From a virus: a DNA stretch of 33,188 bases. Positions 23,014 through 30,391 of the stretch are shown one piece after another (the first letter of the stretch is position 1; the number at the start of each line of letters is the position of its first letter). The notes beneath the pieces were generated by a model. The model was not told the DNA's origin. It searched no databases and worked only from the letters and a program-made list of their open reading frames with translations. The position numbers and the translations under genes were made by a program. The stretch is from the IMG/VR virus record IMGVR_UViG_3300029826_000015, positions 1 to 33,188 of that record, one strand, 5' to 3'.

Positions 23014-24702
23014 ATGACATTGTTTGAAATTGACTTTTCAAATTTGCAATACGAATGGTTCAATTATGCAATTGGAACTTGGGCTTTTTCATTTACTGCT
23101 ACATATAGCTGGATAGATTCATTATTTCTAATTGATGCCGAAACAAAAACAGCAACATTAATAGAATCGGTTCAAATAGATAATGAAATATATACAAAAG
23201 CATTGTCGTTATCAGATTGTGTAAGTGCTCAAAAAACTTTTTTTTATGACGGTTCGGATAAAACATATATTCATTTTGAAGGAAATAAAAGTTATTCGTT
23301 ATTTTCTACAATCTCTATTGGAGTTGTACAAGGATTCTCAGAATCAGAAATGAAAATCGGTGACACACAATATCGAGGGGTGATCAAAACTATAGGCAGC
23401 GTAAACAAGTCTCTAGATAATATATTTACAAGCAAAATATCTTTTCAAGACTTTTCAATTAATTTTTCTAATCTAGACGCATATTTTGATACTCTTATAG
23501 AAGATAATACGTTGTACGGTGCAAAATGCAGAATAAAATATTGTGAAGATTGCGGAATATCTTCGGAAAATTATAAAACCTTATGGTCTGGATACATAGG
23601 GAACTTTGAAATTGGTACAGATGAAGCGGTGATCAACGCAAAAGATGACAGGAATAAATTATCAAAAGAATTAATTCTTAATTACTATAATACTACAACC
23701 TATCCTTATCTAAACTCTACAAACATCGGGAAGCCAATACCGATAGTGTATGGAACGTTGCGAGGGGTACCAACTGTTTGTACGAATGAAACAGAGTCTA
23801 TCGCTGCAAATTATAATTTTAAAGTCTGTGATACTACATTCCATAATATCGCTAGCCAAACTGTCAATGTTTTGAAAGATAATAACTTGATAACATCAAC
23901 AACCTTAAATATTTATGGAGAATTTACATTGACAACAGGGCAATACAACCCTGGGGATAACATCACGATAGAAAGCATGACCGGCTACATAGATGATGAT
24001 AGCAATTTGATTACAAATAGTGTTGAAATTATAAAAGATATTTTGTTAAATTATCTTGATATAACAAATATAGCGTCATATTATAACGATTTTAAAATTG
24101 ACAATGGGCATGATCAATATGTTTATATTAATTCAGAAACTAAAATATACGAGGTTATAGAACAATTGGCATATTCTGATCAAGCAGTATTTTATATCGA
24201 GTTTGATGGCAGATATAGTTACGTTGTGTATGATACAACAATCATTGCAGATATAAAGCAATATGCTCAATTATCAAAATCAAATATATATCATGATACT
24301 GAAAAAATCATTACAACTGCAATTGTAAAATATTCAGAAAATATTAGTTCCGCATCACACAAGAGAATAATAGATGACTCAGAGGAATCTACGTTATATG
24401 ATCTATATAGTGTTAGCAACGTAGAAACATTTACAACGACATTAGTAAATGAATCAGACGCCGAGGAGTTCGCAACTAATATATTAGATAATTTTGGCAC
24501 AGATTACAAAACAACGACAATCAATATACATAACAGTGTGCTAATGAATTTTGTTGACGATTTAAAAATGAGAAAATCAATAAATTTCGATTATAATAGA
24601 ATAAATGATGAAATGTACGGCAGCCTAGAGGCCGAAATAATCGGTTTTTCTTTTAATTTGTTGGACAATACTACAAGCATACAACTAAGAATCGTAGATT
24701 AA
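23014..24702 (+). CDS. Tail hub/tip protein candidate, 562 aa
   Basis: A long beta-rich virion protein. YIGNFEIGTDEAVINAKDDR (about 195-214) and GKPIPIVYGTLRGVP (about 240-254) are typical of large central tail proteins in some siphoviruses. The C-terminal 200 residues (DQYVYINSETKIYEVIEQLAYSDQA, then a long beta run) resemble a hub that closes the tube. It lies after the fibre, a less common order. SD AAGGGA before ATG 23014. Function assigned by size, content and place. Confidence 0.65.
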   Translation: MTLFEIDFSNLQYEWFNYAIGTWAFSFTATYSWIDSLFLIDAETKTATLIESVQIDNEIYTKALSLSDCVSAQKTFFYDGSDKTYIHFEGNKSYSLFSTISIGVVQGFSESEMKIGDTQYRGVIKTIGSVNKSLDNIFTSKISFQDFSINFSNLDAYFDTLIEDNTLYGAKCRIKYCEDCGISSENYKTLWSGYIGNFEIGTDEAVINAKDDRNKLSKELILNYYNTTTYPYLNSTNIGKPIPIVYGTLRGVPTVCTNETESIAANYNFKVCDTTFHNIASQTVNVLKDNNLITSTTLNIYGEFTLTTGQYNPGDNITIESMTGYIDDDSNLITNSVEIIKDILLNYLDITNIASYYNDFKIDNGHDQYVYINSETKIYEVIEQLAYSDQAVFYIEFDGRYSYVVYDTTIIADIKQYAQLSKSNIYHDTEKIITTAIVKYSENISSASHKRIIDDSEESTLYDLYSVSNVETFTTTLVNESDAEEFATNILDNFGTDYKTTTINIHNSVLMNFVDDLKMRKSINFDYNRINDEMYGSLEAEIIGFSFNLLDNTTSIQLRIVD

Positions 24703-24711
24703 GGAGAAATT

Positions 24712-25011
24712 ATGGAAATTAAAGAAATTGGAAAAATTGAAAACAACTATGAACTAAAACAAAGATATAAGCTAAGATCACAGAAGTTTACAATATTTCT
24801 GCTTTGCTACATTTTGGGTGCTTTCATTATTATTGCGAGTCTTATAATTTCTTATTTGAATAAGTCAATTGATGTAACACAAGTCTTGTTAGCTGTTACA
24901 TATAGCATTTTTGGGCTGGCAGGGATAACAATTTCAGGGAAAACATTGCAGAATATACAAGATGCAAAAAACATATATGGAGTGAAGAAAGATGAAAAAA
25001 TGGATAAATAA
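24712..25011 (+). CDS. Two-span membrane protein, holin candidate, 99 aa
   Basis: The N-terminus is charged. Membrane segments lie at about 26-49 (FTIFLLCYILGAFIIIASLII) and about 55-76 (VTQVLLAVTYSIFGLAGITIS), and a charged tail ends the protein. Size, two spans and place at the start of the lysis region fit a holin that makes holes in the inner membrane. No holin family signature can be named. It overlaps the next small gene by 20 bp. Confidence 0.62.
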   Translation: MEIKEIGKIENNYELKQRYKLRSQKFTIFLLCYILGAFIIIASLIISYLNKSIDVTQVLLAVTYSIFGLAGITISGKTLQNIQDAKNIYGVKKDEKMDK

Positions 25012-25126
25012 CTTATTAAAAAAAATATTTGCAAAGAGTAAAATAAAAAAATTATCTTTGCTAATGCTAATAATAGCAATCGTTATGATCGTATGTTCTT
25101 ACTTTCTAAAGGGTTGCGGTTTGTAA
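24992..25126 (+). CDS. Small one-span membrane protein, 44 aa
   Basis: ATG 24992 lies inside the end of the holin candidate, with GGAGTG at 24979-24984 upstream. The basic N-terminus (MKKWINNLLKKIFAKSKIKK) is followed by one hydrophobic span (LSLLMLIIAIVMIVCSYFL) and the end KGCGL. It may be a lysis regulator, a spanin part or a toxin-like membrane peptide. No family is recognised. Confidence 0.6.
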   Translation: MKKWINNLLKKIFAKSKIKKLSLLMLIIAIVMIVCSYFLKGCGL

Positions 25127-25131
25127 AAAAG

Positions 25132-25159
25132 TTGACAATGTTATAAAATAGTATAACAT
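25132..25159 (+). promoter_or_regulatory. Promoter with a perfect dyad between its boxes
   Basis: TTGACA (25132-25137) followed by TAACAT (25154-25159, 16 bp spacer) or TATAAC (25152-25157, 14 bp). The space is filled by ATGTTATA (25138-25145), six bases and TATAACAT (25152-25159), a perfect 8+8 inverted repeat. A repressor bound there would block RNA polymerase. It stands before the 134-aa lysis gene. Confidence 0.6.
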
Positions 25160-25176
25160 TTCAAAAAAGGTAAAAT

Positions 25177-25581
25177 ATGACTATTACACAAATTATTGAA
25201 TGGATATTGATTCCAGTAATTTTTGCCGTATCTGGTTGGTTGATTAATAGTGTATTGAAACAAAGTAAGCAAACAACCGAAAATGAACTAAGAATAGAAC
25301 AAATAAAAACAGAAATGAACGTAAGGATAATGCAAATAGAAACTGAAATGAAAAATAAGGATAAGTGCAATAACACTTCTTATTCGGATCTTGTAAATAA
25401 AATTGGTACTGCAGTTTCACGCACCGATTATCTTACAGAAAAATTAAATGAATCAGATAAGCAAATTGTAAAATTAGATACAAAAATAGAAGCTATAACA
25501 AAGTCTGTTGAAGAAATAAAGCAAGACAATAAAGATATAATAACAATGCTTAATACAATAATAATTGAGGTAAAAAAATGA
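25177..25581 (+). CDS. Membrane-anchored coiled-coil protein (spanin- or XhlA-like), 134 aa
   Basis: A single N-terminal membrane span (IIEWILIPVIFAVSGWLIN, residues about 5-23) and then about 110 residues of coiled-coil rich in E, K and Q (KQTTENELRIEQIKTEMNVR). That layout fits an inner-membrane spanin or a holin-associated coiled-coil protein. If it is a spanin the host has an outer membrane; this is only a hint. Start has AAAAGG upstream. It overlaps the next gene by 4 bp. Confidence 0.62.
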   Translation: MTITQIIEWILIPVIFAVSGWLINSVLKQSKQTTENELRIEQIKTEMNVRIMQIETEMKNKDKCNNTSYSDLVNKIGTAVSRTDYLTEKLNESDKQIVKLDTKIEAITKSVEEIKQDNKDIITMLNTIIIEVKK

Positions 25582-25946
25582 CAATTAAAGAATTTATAAT
25601 TAAAGCTCCTTTCAAGCTTAATTTGCAGGATGCCGATAGAATTTCAAAAGTAGCGGAATTGATGTACGATGAAGAGTTGCATAATAAAGAATCTGTTTTT
25701 GCAAGACGAGAATCAGACAATTTAAACTATTCACGACGATATGAAACTTTTTTTAAACTTATTAATGATGCAGAAGATTTAGCAGAATTAAATTTTATAA
25801 AAAACGTAATAATTTATGCCGGCTTACGACATAAAGGCGTTGAAGATATTGAAGTGAAAAACAAAATAATAACTTATAATCCTGAAATGTATATAAGTAT
25901 TTTTGGAGTAGACAATGAACCAAAAGGGTCAATTTGGAACAGCTGA
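25578..25946 (+). CDS. Hypothetical soluble protein in the lysis region, 122 aa
   Basis: Starts ATGA-coupled at 25578. No membrane span. The text (LQDADRISKVAELMYDEELHNKESVFARRESDN) is helical and charged, with the end KIITYNPEMYISIFGVDNEPKG. No family seen. It overlaps the next membrane gene by 32 bp. A role near lysis is suggested only by place. Confidence 0.65.
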   Translation: MTIKEFIIKAPFKLNLQDADRISKVAELMYDEELHNKESVFARRESDNLNYSRRYETFFKLINDAEDLAELNFIKNVIIYAGLRHKGVEDIEVKNKIITYNPEMYISIFGVDNEPKGSIWNS

Positions 25947-26424
25947 AAACAAAATAGCGTTACAGTTTGTAATTTTTCTTATAATCAATATAATGATAAA
26001 TTCGCTTAAGATTATTTTTGAAAATAAAGCAATGAATGCAGATATATTAATTATGTCTTTCGCATTATTGCTTTTTGTTTTATACATTGTATTCGTTAAT
26101 GTATACAAGAAAGAATTATTATTTTTGCTATTGTATATTTCTTCAAATCTATTGATAATATTTAAAATATCTGGTGATTTTTCAGGTCTTTTAATGTTGC
26201 TATTAACTTTGTTTTATGCAACAGAAAACAAATTAATTAATTTTTTCTTATTCATTTTTTACGCTTGCATAACTATATTTTGTATTATGCTTAATTGTTA
26301 TATACAAAAATATGATATTTCTCAATTAACAAATAATATCATATTCCTAGTATTAGGGTATTTTATAATCAAAAATTTATATAATTTTAGGGGATTGCAA
26401 AATGAAAAAAATAACAATATATAG
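25915..26424 (+). CDS. Polytopic membrane protein, 169 aa
   Basis: ATG 25915 follows GGAG (25904-25907). About five membrane segments can be seen, for example FVIFLIINIMINSLKII, ILIMSFALLLFVLYIVFV and LLFLLLYISSNLLIIF, then two more. Short polar loops and a charged end (RGLQNEKNNNI) complete it. It could be a multi-span holin or a membrane defence/exclusion factor. No family known. It overlaps the lysin candidate by 23 bp, implying co-translation. Confidence 0.65.
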   Translation: MNQKGQFGTAENKIALQFVIFLIINIMINSLKIIFENKAMNADILIMSFALLLFVLYIVFVNVYKKELLFLLLYISSNLLIIFKISGDFSGLLMLLLTLFYATENKLINFFLFIFYACITIFCIMLNCYIQKYDISQLTNNIIFLVLGYFIIKNLYNFRGLQNEKNNNI

Positions 26425-26905
26425 TCATACAAATCTGCAAAATATAAAATATAAGACTGAACAATATAATGATGAATACGATAGCAAAATAGTAATAGAA
26501 GATGAAAATGAACACATAATATATAATTGTGACATAGTAAACGTTGACAGCTCAAACAAATATGTAGATCGAAAAGTCGAACTGAAAAACGGGCATTATT
26601 TTGGCATAGTTGGGAGCATGAAACGACAGAAAAAAGCAATTATGATCTTCAATGTTTCAGTTCCTATTGAGAAAATTGCAAGTACAAATGATATAATTAA
26701 TAATTATTATTCAGCCTTGACACTTCCTACAGTTCACGAAAATCCTTTACATAATCACAAAAATATAGCAGTTGGGCTTTGGCTACATGATGGAGGCTTT
26801 AATTATGATTGGTCAGCTGGTTGTATTACAATAAGAAAAGATTATTATCAAGAATTTATAGATCATTTTGAAATGGATGAAATTATAGAAATAATTAAGA
26901 AATAA
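26402..26905 (+). CDS. YkuD-like (L,D-transpeptidase fold) lysin candidate, 167 aa
   Basis: The N-terminal 90 residues are beta-rich (DSKIVIEDENEHIIYNCD, then GHYFGIVGSMKR). The C-terminal part has LWLHDGG (H129) and WSAGCITI (C141), the His and S-x-G-C spacing of YkuD/L,D-transpeptidase-like cysteine enzymes and of the DUF5675 phage relatives. Such enzymes act on peptidoglycan stem peptides. Since no other muralytic gene is seen and membrane genes precede it, it is the best endolysin candidate. SD AGGGGA fits ATG 26402. A terminator follows the stop. The match is by motif only. Confidence 0.65.
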   Translation: MKKITIYSHTNLQNIKYKTEQYNDEYDSKIVIEDENEHIIYNCDIVNVDSSNKYVDRKVELKNGHYFGIVGSMKRQKKAIMIFNVSVPIEKIASTNDIINNYYSALTLPTVHENPLHNHKNIAVGLWLHDGGFNYDWSAGCITIRKDYYQEFIDHFEMDEIIEIIKK

Positions 26906-26929
26906 GAGGCTTTTTAGTCTCTTTTTTTT
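26905..26929 (+). terminator. Rho-independent terminator after the lysis genes
   Basis: AGAGGC (26905-26910) pairs with GTCTCT (26917-26922, one G-U) around TTTTTA, followed by T run 26922-26929. Ends the late operon. The rest of the gap to 27007 is AT-rich and holds nothing I can support. Confidence 0.8.
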
Positions 26930-27007
26930 ATAAAAAAAATAAATTAATCGCCTATAACCATTGCAAATAAAAGAATAAAAAAAATTTAAAAAAACTAAAA
27001 AAAACAC

Positions 27008-27034
27008 TTGACAAATAATGCAAAATGATATAAT
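27008..27034 (+). promoter_or_regulatory. Promoter for the early recombination operon
   Basis: TTGACA (27008-27013) and TATAAT (27029-27034) are both perfect, with a 15 bp spacer; the overlapping TAATAT gives 17 bp. The start of transcription would lie near 27040, 25 bases before the first gene, and this likely fires early. Confidence 0.72.
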
Positions 27035-27043
27035 ATATATATA

Positions 27044-27511
27044 GAAAGACAAAAGGAGAACAAAATGACAACAACATTAAGAGTAATTAAGGATTTAAGA
27101 GGAAATGAAGAAAAGTATTTTATAGTAAGAGAAGAAAATATCGAATGCGGTAATTATTCCGACACTTATGACAATTATGGAAACCAAGTAAGTTTAGAAA
27201 ATGAAGACGACGACTATGCTGCTAATTTTATATCTTGGTGGACTGGGAATAATTGGGAAAGTTATATATTAGAAAGTGACATTGATTACAGGGATGGAGA
27301 GTTACTAGATCAAGAAGACAAAGTGAGCATAAGCATCCTAGCGGCTTATGAACAATATGACCATTATATTGAAAGTGGAGATGGAAAAACAGAAGAAATA
27401 GACGGTTGGGAAATAAGTAGTTGCTTGTATCCAACAATGGAATTAGCAGTTGTGAACAAGGTGTAATATATAGAGAAAGACAAAAGGAGAACAAAATGAC
27501 AACAACATTAA
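27044..27511 (+). repeat. 37-bp direct repeat of leader and gene start
   Basis: Thirty-seven identical bases at 27044-27080 and 27475-27511 cover AAAGACAAAAGGAG, the ATG and the first six codons (MTTTL and the next base pairs) of the two adjacent genes. The repeat ends in the coding part where the proteins diverge at residue 6. This is a second case of a copied RBS/start cassette in this genome. Confidence 0.85.
27065..27466 (+). CDS. Hypothetical acidic early protein, 133 aa
   Basis: First gene behind a strong promoter. Strongly acidic, with a tryptophan-rich stretch (ISWWTGNNWESYILESDIDY, residues about 56-75) and DGWEISSCLYPTMELAV at the end. No membrane span or known domain. Acidic early proteins often mimic DNA or inhibit host enzymes, but that cannot be claimed here. 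The leader is copied before the next gene. Confidence 0.75.
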   Translation: MTTTLRVIKDLRGNEEKYFIVREENIECGNYSDTYDNYGNQVSLENEDDDYAANFISWWTGNNWESYILESDIDYRDGELLDQEDKVSISILAAYEQYDHYIESGDGKTEEIDGWEISSCLYPTMELAVVNKV

Positions 27512-28122
27512 CAGGTAAAACAAAATCAGGATTCAAAGTTACAACAGAAATTTATAACGACGAGGGGGGTATAACACTATTGGATAAAGACATCGAAATA
27601 GGATATTCAAATGGTAGTTACGGTTTAAGAATGAGTGTAGCAAAGTTTAGAGCTTACAATGACGCAGATTCATTGAAAAAAATAAAAGAAGCAGGATTAA
27701 AAGAAACTGACTACATAATGCTTAAATTAGTTGAAAATATACAAGACATTAGAGATGAATTTGTAGAAAGCTATTTATCAGAAAGAAGACAAACTAAAAT
27801 CGACGAACTAAATAAAAACAATGAATTTCAGAATATTAGATTTTCAAAAGTATATAGAGATGGAAAAGGAGATGAATTAGAAATTGGACAGCATATATAT
27901 ATCGATGAATTTCATTTTGTAGTAAGAAATATTTTTGACTTCGGTACTATTATTAACAAACATAACAAGTCAGGGTTTTATACAACAAAATATGATGATG
28001 AAGGAATAAATAGAATTCATTTTAATGATGGCGAAAAAGACATTGAAATCTCTGATAGAGAAATAAGAGCTTTTTTAATAGCGAATAATTTAAACGATGT
28101 TACAGATAACATAAGAATGTAA
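27496..28122 (+). CDS. Hypothetical early protein, 208 aa
   Basis: ATG 27496 is chosen over an upstream non-ATG opening since it carries the duplicated AAAAGGAG leader and shares MTTTL with the previous gene. The protein has a beta-rich N-terminal part (GFKVTTEIYNDEGGITLLDKD) and a second, similar region after residue 120 (EIGQHIYIDEFHFVVRNIF). No family is recognised. It lies in the operon before the Cas4-like nuclease. Confidence 0.72.
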   Translation: MTTTLTGKTKSGFKVTTEIYNDEGGITLLDKDIEIGYSNGSYGLRMSVAKFRAYNDADSLKKIKEAGLKETDYIMLKLVENIQDIRDEFVESYLSERRQTKIDELNKNNEFQNIRFSKVYRDGKGDELEIGQHIYIDEFHFVVRNIFDFGTIINKHNKSGFYTTKYDDEGINRIHFNDGEKDIEISDREIRAFLIANNLNDVTDNIRM

Positions 28123-28142
28123 CAAACAAAAAGGACTACAAT

Positions 28143-28952
28143 ATGTTAAAAGAATTAATATATAATTATTTTGAAGCACAGCAAAGAGAATCTAATTATA
28201 CAGAGCGAGAAAAATTATATTTCTCGCCTTCATCTCTTACAGCTTGTAAAAGACAACTATTCTACAAATATACTGATACACAAGCAAGCAATCCAATTTC
28301 GACACACGCATATATCAAAATGCAGATGGGAACTACAATCCATGCAGAAATCGAAAAAATATTAAAAGAAATCGGAATTTATGAATTAGGCGAAGAGCTA
28401 AAAACAGGCAGTATAAACGATGTCGATATGAGATATAGAGTAGATGGACTGCTGAGAATTGACGATAAGGCTTATGTTTTTGAACTTAAGACAGTTTATG
28501 CATCTGGTTATAATACAATTGAAAGAGAGCCAAAGAAAGATCACATAATTCAACTTTTATCTTATATGATAATAGAAAAAATAGATACAGGGATACTATT
28601 ATATATCGGTCGAGATAACGGATTTATGGTTGAATACAAAGTAGAGATTAAAAATAACGAGCTTTTGATAAATAGCGTATACAAAACAGAGATCTTAAAA
28701 GAATTTTATAATTTGATAGCAGAATTAGAGAAAATAAAAGACAACATAAATAACAATATATTACCCGAAAGAGATTACAAAAGAGTATTCAAAAATTATA
28801 AGGGAGAATTAAGCGAGGATTTTACAAAAGACAAAGTAAAATATAAGTCCGATTGGCAATGTAGTTATTGCAAATGGAAAGACTTATGTTATCAAGATAT
28901 ATTAGAAAATATGAAGGATAGCAATTTTTATATAGGAGGGGAATATGAATGA
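28143..28952 (+). CDS. Cas4/RecB-like PD-(D/E)XK exonuclease with iron-sulphur cysteines
   Basis: A 269-residue nuclease. Motifs in order: C35 in SLTACKRQLFY, H67 in GTTIHAEIEK, D101 in YRVDGLL, the E114-x-K116 pair in FELKTV, and Q137/Y141 in IIQLLSY. Three late cysteines follow, C240, C243 and C249 in WQCSYCKWKDLC. C35 with these three is the 4Fe-4S set of Cas4/AddB-type nucleases, and the rest forms the RecB-type active site. It probably resects DNA ends to give single strands for the annealing protein and SSB nearby. No CRISPR array or other cas gene is present. Confidence 0.88.
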   Translation: MLKELIYNYFEAQQRESNYTEREKLYFSPSSLTACKRQLFYKYTDTQASNPISTHAYIKMQMGTTIHAEIEKILKEIGIYELGEELKTGSINDVDMRYRVDGLLRIDDKAYVFELKTVYASGYNTIEREPKKDHIIQLLSYMIIEKIDTGILLYIGRDNGFMVEYKVEIKNNELLINSVYKTEILKEFYNLIAELEKIKDNINNNILPERDYKRVFKNYKGELSEDFTKDKVKYKSDWQCSYCKWKDLCYQDILENMKDSNFYIGGEYE

Positions 28953-29130
28953 AAAAACAATCTATGTTGACAAGTACGGTGATGAATACAAAAGACAGAC
29001 TATTTATATTGCAAAAGAGAAATATGAAAAGCTAGTAGAATACCAGAAAAAAAACGGATACAAAACATTAAGCGTGCTATTAGAAAGACTGATAAAAGAG
29101 CTATTAGAAAATGAAGGAGAAAATAGTTGA
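28945..29130 (+). CDS. Ribbon-helix-helix-like DNA-binding protein, 61 aa
   Basis: ATG 28945 with GGAGGGG (28936-28942), overlapping the nuclease gene by 8 bp. RQTIYIAKEKYEKLVEYQKKNGYK followed by TLSVLLERLIKELLEN is the beta-strand, helix, turn, helix layout of RHH (CopG/Arc-like) proteins. These bind DNA as dimers and are often small phage repressors. The start region before the strand is acidic. Its targets may be the dyads near the phage promoters. Confidence 0.68.
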   Translation: MNEKTIYVDKYGDEYKRQTIYIAKEKYEKLVEYQKKNGYKTLSVLLERLIKELLENEGENS

Positions 29131-29158
29131 TTTTTTATAATATTGAATTATAATATTG
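29127..29158 (+). promoter_or_regulatory. Promoter-like site with direct repeats before the Rha gene
   Basis: TTGATT (29127-29132), 16 bp, TATAAT (29149-29154). The 11-base word TTATAATATTG occurs at 29135-29145 and 29148-29158, 13 bp apart, overlapping the -10 box, so it could bind a regulator. It would allow separate expression of the Rha-type gene. Confidence 0.5.
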
Positions 29159-29182
29159 TAAAAGAAGTTAAAGAGGTAAATT

Positions 29183-29896
29183 ATGAATAATTTAGTAGAA
29201 TTTAAAAAAGGTCAAGCGATGACTACAAGTTTAAAATTTGCCGAAGAGTTCAAAATTCAGCATATTCATGTTTTAGAGAAAATTAGAAAACTCACTATCG
29301 AATATTCGATAGTGAAAAATGAATTTAAAAAAGATATATTTGTAAACGAAAGGAATAGGGAATATCCATTTTATTGGATTACAAAAGATGGATATTTGAC
29401 ACTTGTTATGAATATGCAGGCAAAAGGAGAAAGTGCAAAAATATTATTTGAAAAAAAACAGCTTTTTATCAAGGCTTTTAATCTTATGGAAGAAGAGTTG
29501 TTAAGAATTAAGACAAACCATGCAAATGAATTATGGCTAGATTATAGAAAATTAGGTAAAGAACAAAGAAAAGAATTGACTGATACAATACAAGAGTTTG
29601 TTGAATATGCAACAAAACAAGGGAGCCAAAGTGCGAAAATGTATTATATGAATATTACAAAAATGGAATACAAAGCCTTGCAGTTTACTTGCAATTTATC
29701 AGATTCTTTACGAGACCAACTTGACCTTATGGAACAAGCACAATTAGGGTTAGCTGAACGACTAGTAAAAGATAGACTCAAAAAATATATGGACGATGGA
29801 TTGCATTATAAAGTTATATATCAGTACATTAAGCAGGATGTTATGAGATATGCAAATAGTTTGTTTATAACCGATAAGGAAAGGAGTATAAAATGA
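29183..29896 (+). CDS. Rha-family phage regulatory protein
   Basis: A 237-residue protein. The N-terminal Rha pattern is MTTSLKFAEEFKIQHIHVLEKIRKL, then FVNERNREYPFYWITKDGYLTLVMN and AKILFEKKQLFIKAFNLME (residues about 12-110). The C-terminal part, WLDYRKLGKEQRKELTDTIQEF, recalls domains attached to Rha/antirepressor proteins. Rha proteins regulate lytic versus lysogenic growth. A perfect 24-bp palindrome lies inside the gene (29292-29315). It overlaps the annealing-protein gene by 4 bp. Confidence 0.88.
   Translation: MNNLVEFKKGQAMTTSLKFAEEFKIQHIHVLEKIRKLTIEYSIVKNEFKKDIFVNERNREYPFYWITKDGYLTLVMNMQAKGESAKILFEKKQLFIKAFNLMEEELLRIKTNHANELWLDYRKLGKEQRKELTDTIQEFVEYATKQGSQSAKMYYMNITKMEYKALQFTCNLSDSLRDQLDLMEQAQLGLAERLVKDRLKKYMDDGLHYKVIYQYIKQDVMRYANSLFITDKERSIK
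29292..29315. repeat. Perfect 24-bp palindrome inside the Rha gene
   Basis: TCACTATCGAAT is followed at once by its exact reverse complement ATTCGATAGTGA. It encodes part of the DNA-binding-like region (TIEYSIVKN). A perfect, spacer-free 24-bp palindrome is unlikely by chance and is a good dimer binding site. Confidence 0.7.
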
Positions 29897-30390
29897 AAAT
29901 ACATGGCAAAGAGTACATTGAAGTAAAGGACAGAGTTGCAATATTAAGAAAAGACTATAAGAACTTCAAAATTGAAACTGAAATAGTATTAGCCAATGCA
30001 GATGAGTGTCTGATCAAAGCACTAATCAAAGATGAAAAAAACATCGTAGTTGCAACAGGTCATGCTTACGAAAGAGCAGACAATAAGCAAAGCATGGTAA
30101 ACAAAACATCTCATGTAGAGAATTGCGAAACTTCTGCGGTTGGTAGAGCTTTGGGGATGTTAGGAATTGGTATTGAAACAAGTATTGCGAGTGCGGACGA
30201 AGTGCAAGGGGCTACAAAACAACAATCAAGTACCTTCGATACTGCAATGAAGGTAGAACCAAAAAATCCTCAAGAATTGCAAAATTTGAGAAAATTCTGT
30301 AACGACAATTATCCGACATGGAACGAGATCGAGAAAGAAAAAATAAAGAAGAAAATTGACGAACTAAAAATAAAATTTGGAGAGGTTTAA
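29893..30390 (+). CDS. Single-strand annealing protein candidate (Rad52/ERF-like)
   Basis: A 165-residue protein. A beta-rich N-terminal half (DYKNFKIETEIVLANADECL) leads to HVENCETSAVGRALGMLG and SIASADEVQGA (residues about 75-110). This 'E.cETsAvGRAL..lGigi..siASadEv' motif marks a large group of phage proteins thought to anneal single strands. It lies between the nuclease/Rha genes and SSB, the usual order of a phage recombination module. The C-terminal tail is charged and helical. The family name (Sak-type, ERF or Rad52-like) is not certain. Confidence 0.72.
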   Translation: MKIHGKEYIEVKDRVAILRKDYKNFKIETEIVLANADECLIKALIKDEKNIVVATGHAYERADNKQSMVNKTSHVENCETSAVGRALGMLGIGIETSIASADEVQGATKQQSSTFDTAMKVEPKNPQELQNLRKFCNDNYPTWNEIEKEKIKKKIDELKIKFGEV

Positions 30391-30391
30391 A

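Noticed and set aside
28143-28952. CRISPR-Cas locus suggested by the Cas4-like nuclease
   Set aside because: No repeat-spacer array and no cas1, cas2 or effector gene; stand-alone Cas4-like nucleases are common in phage recombination modules.
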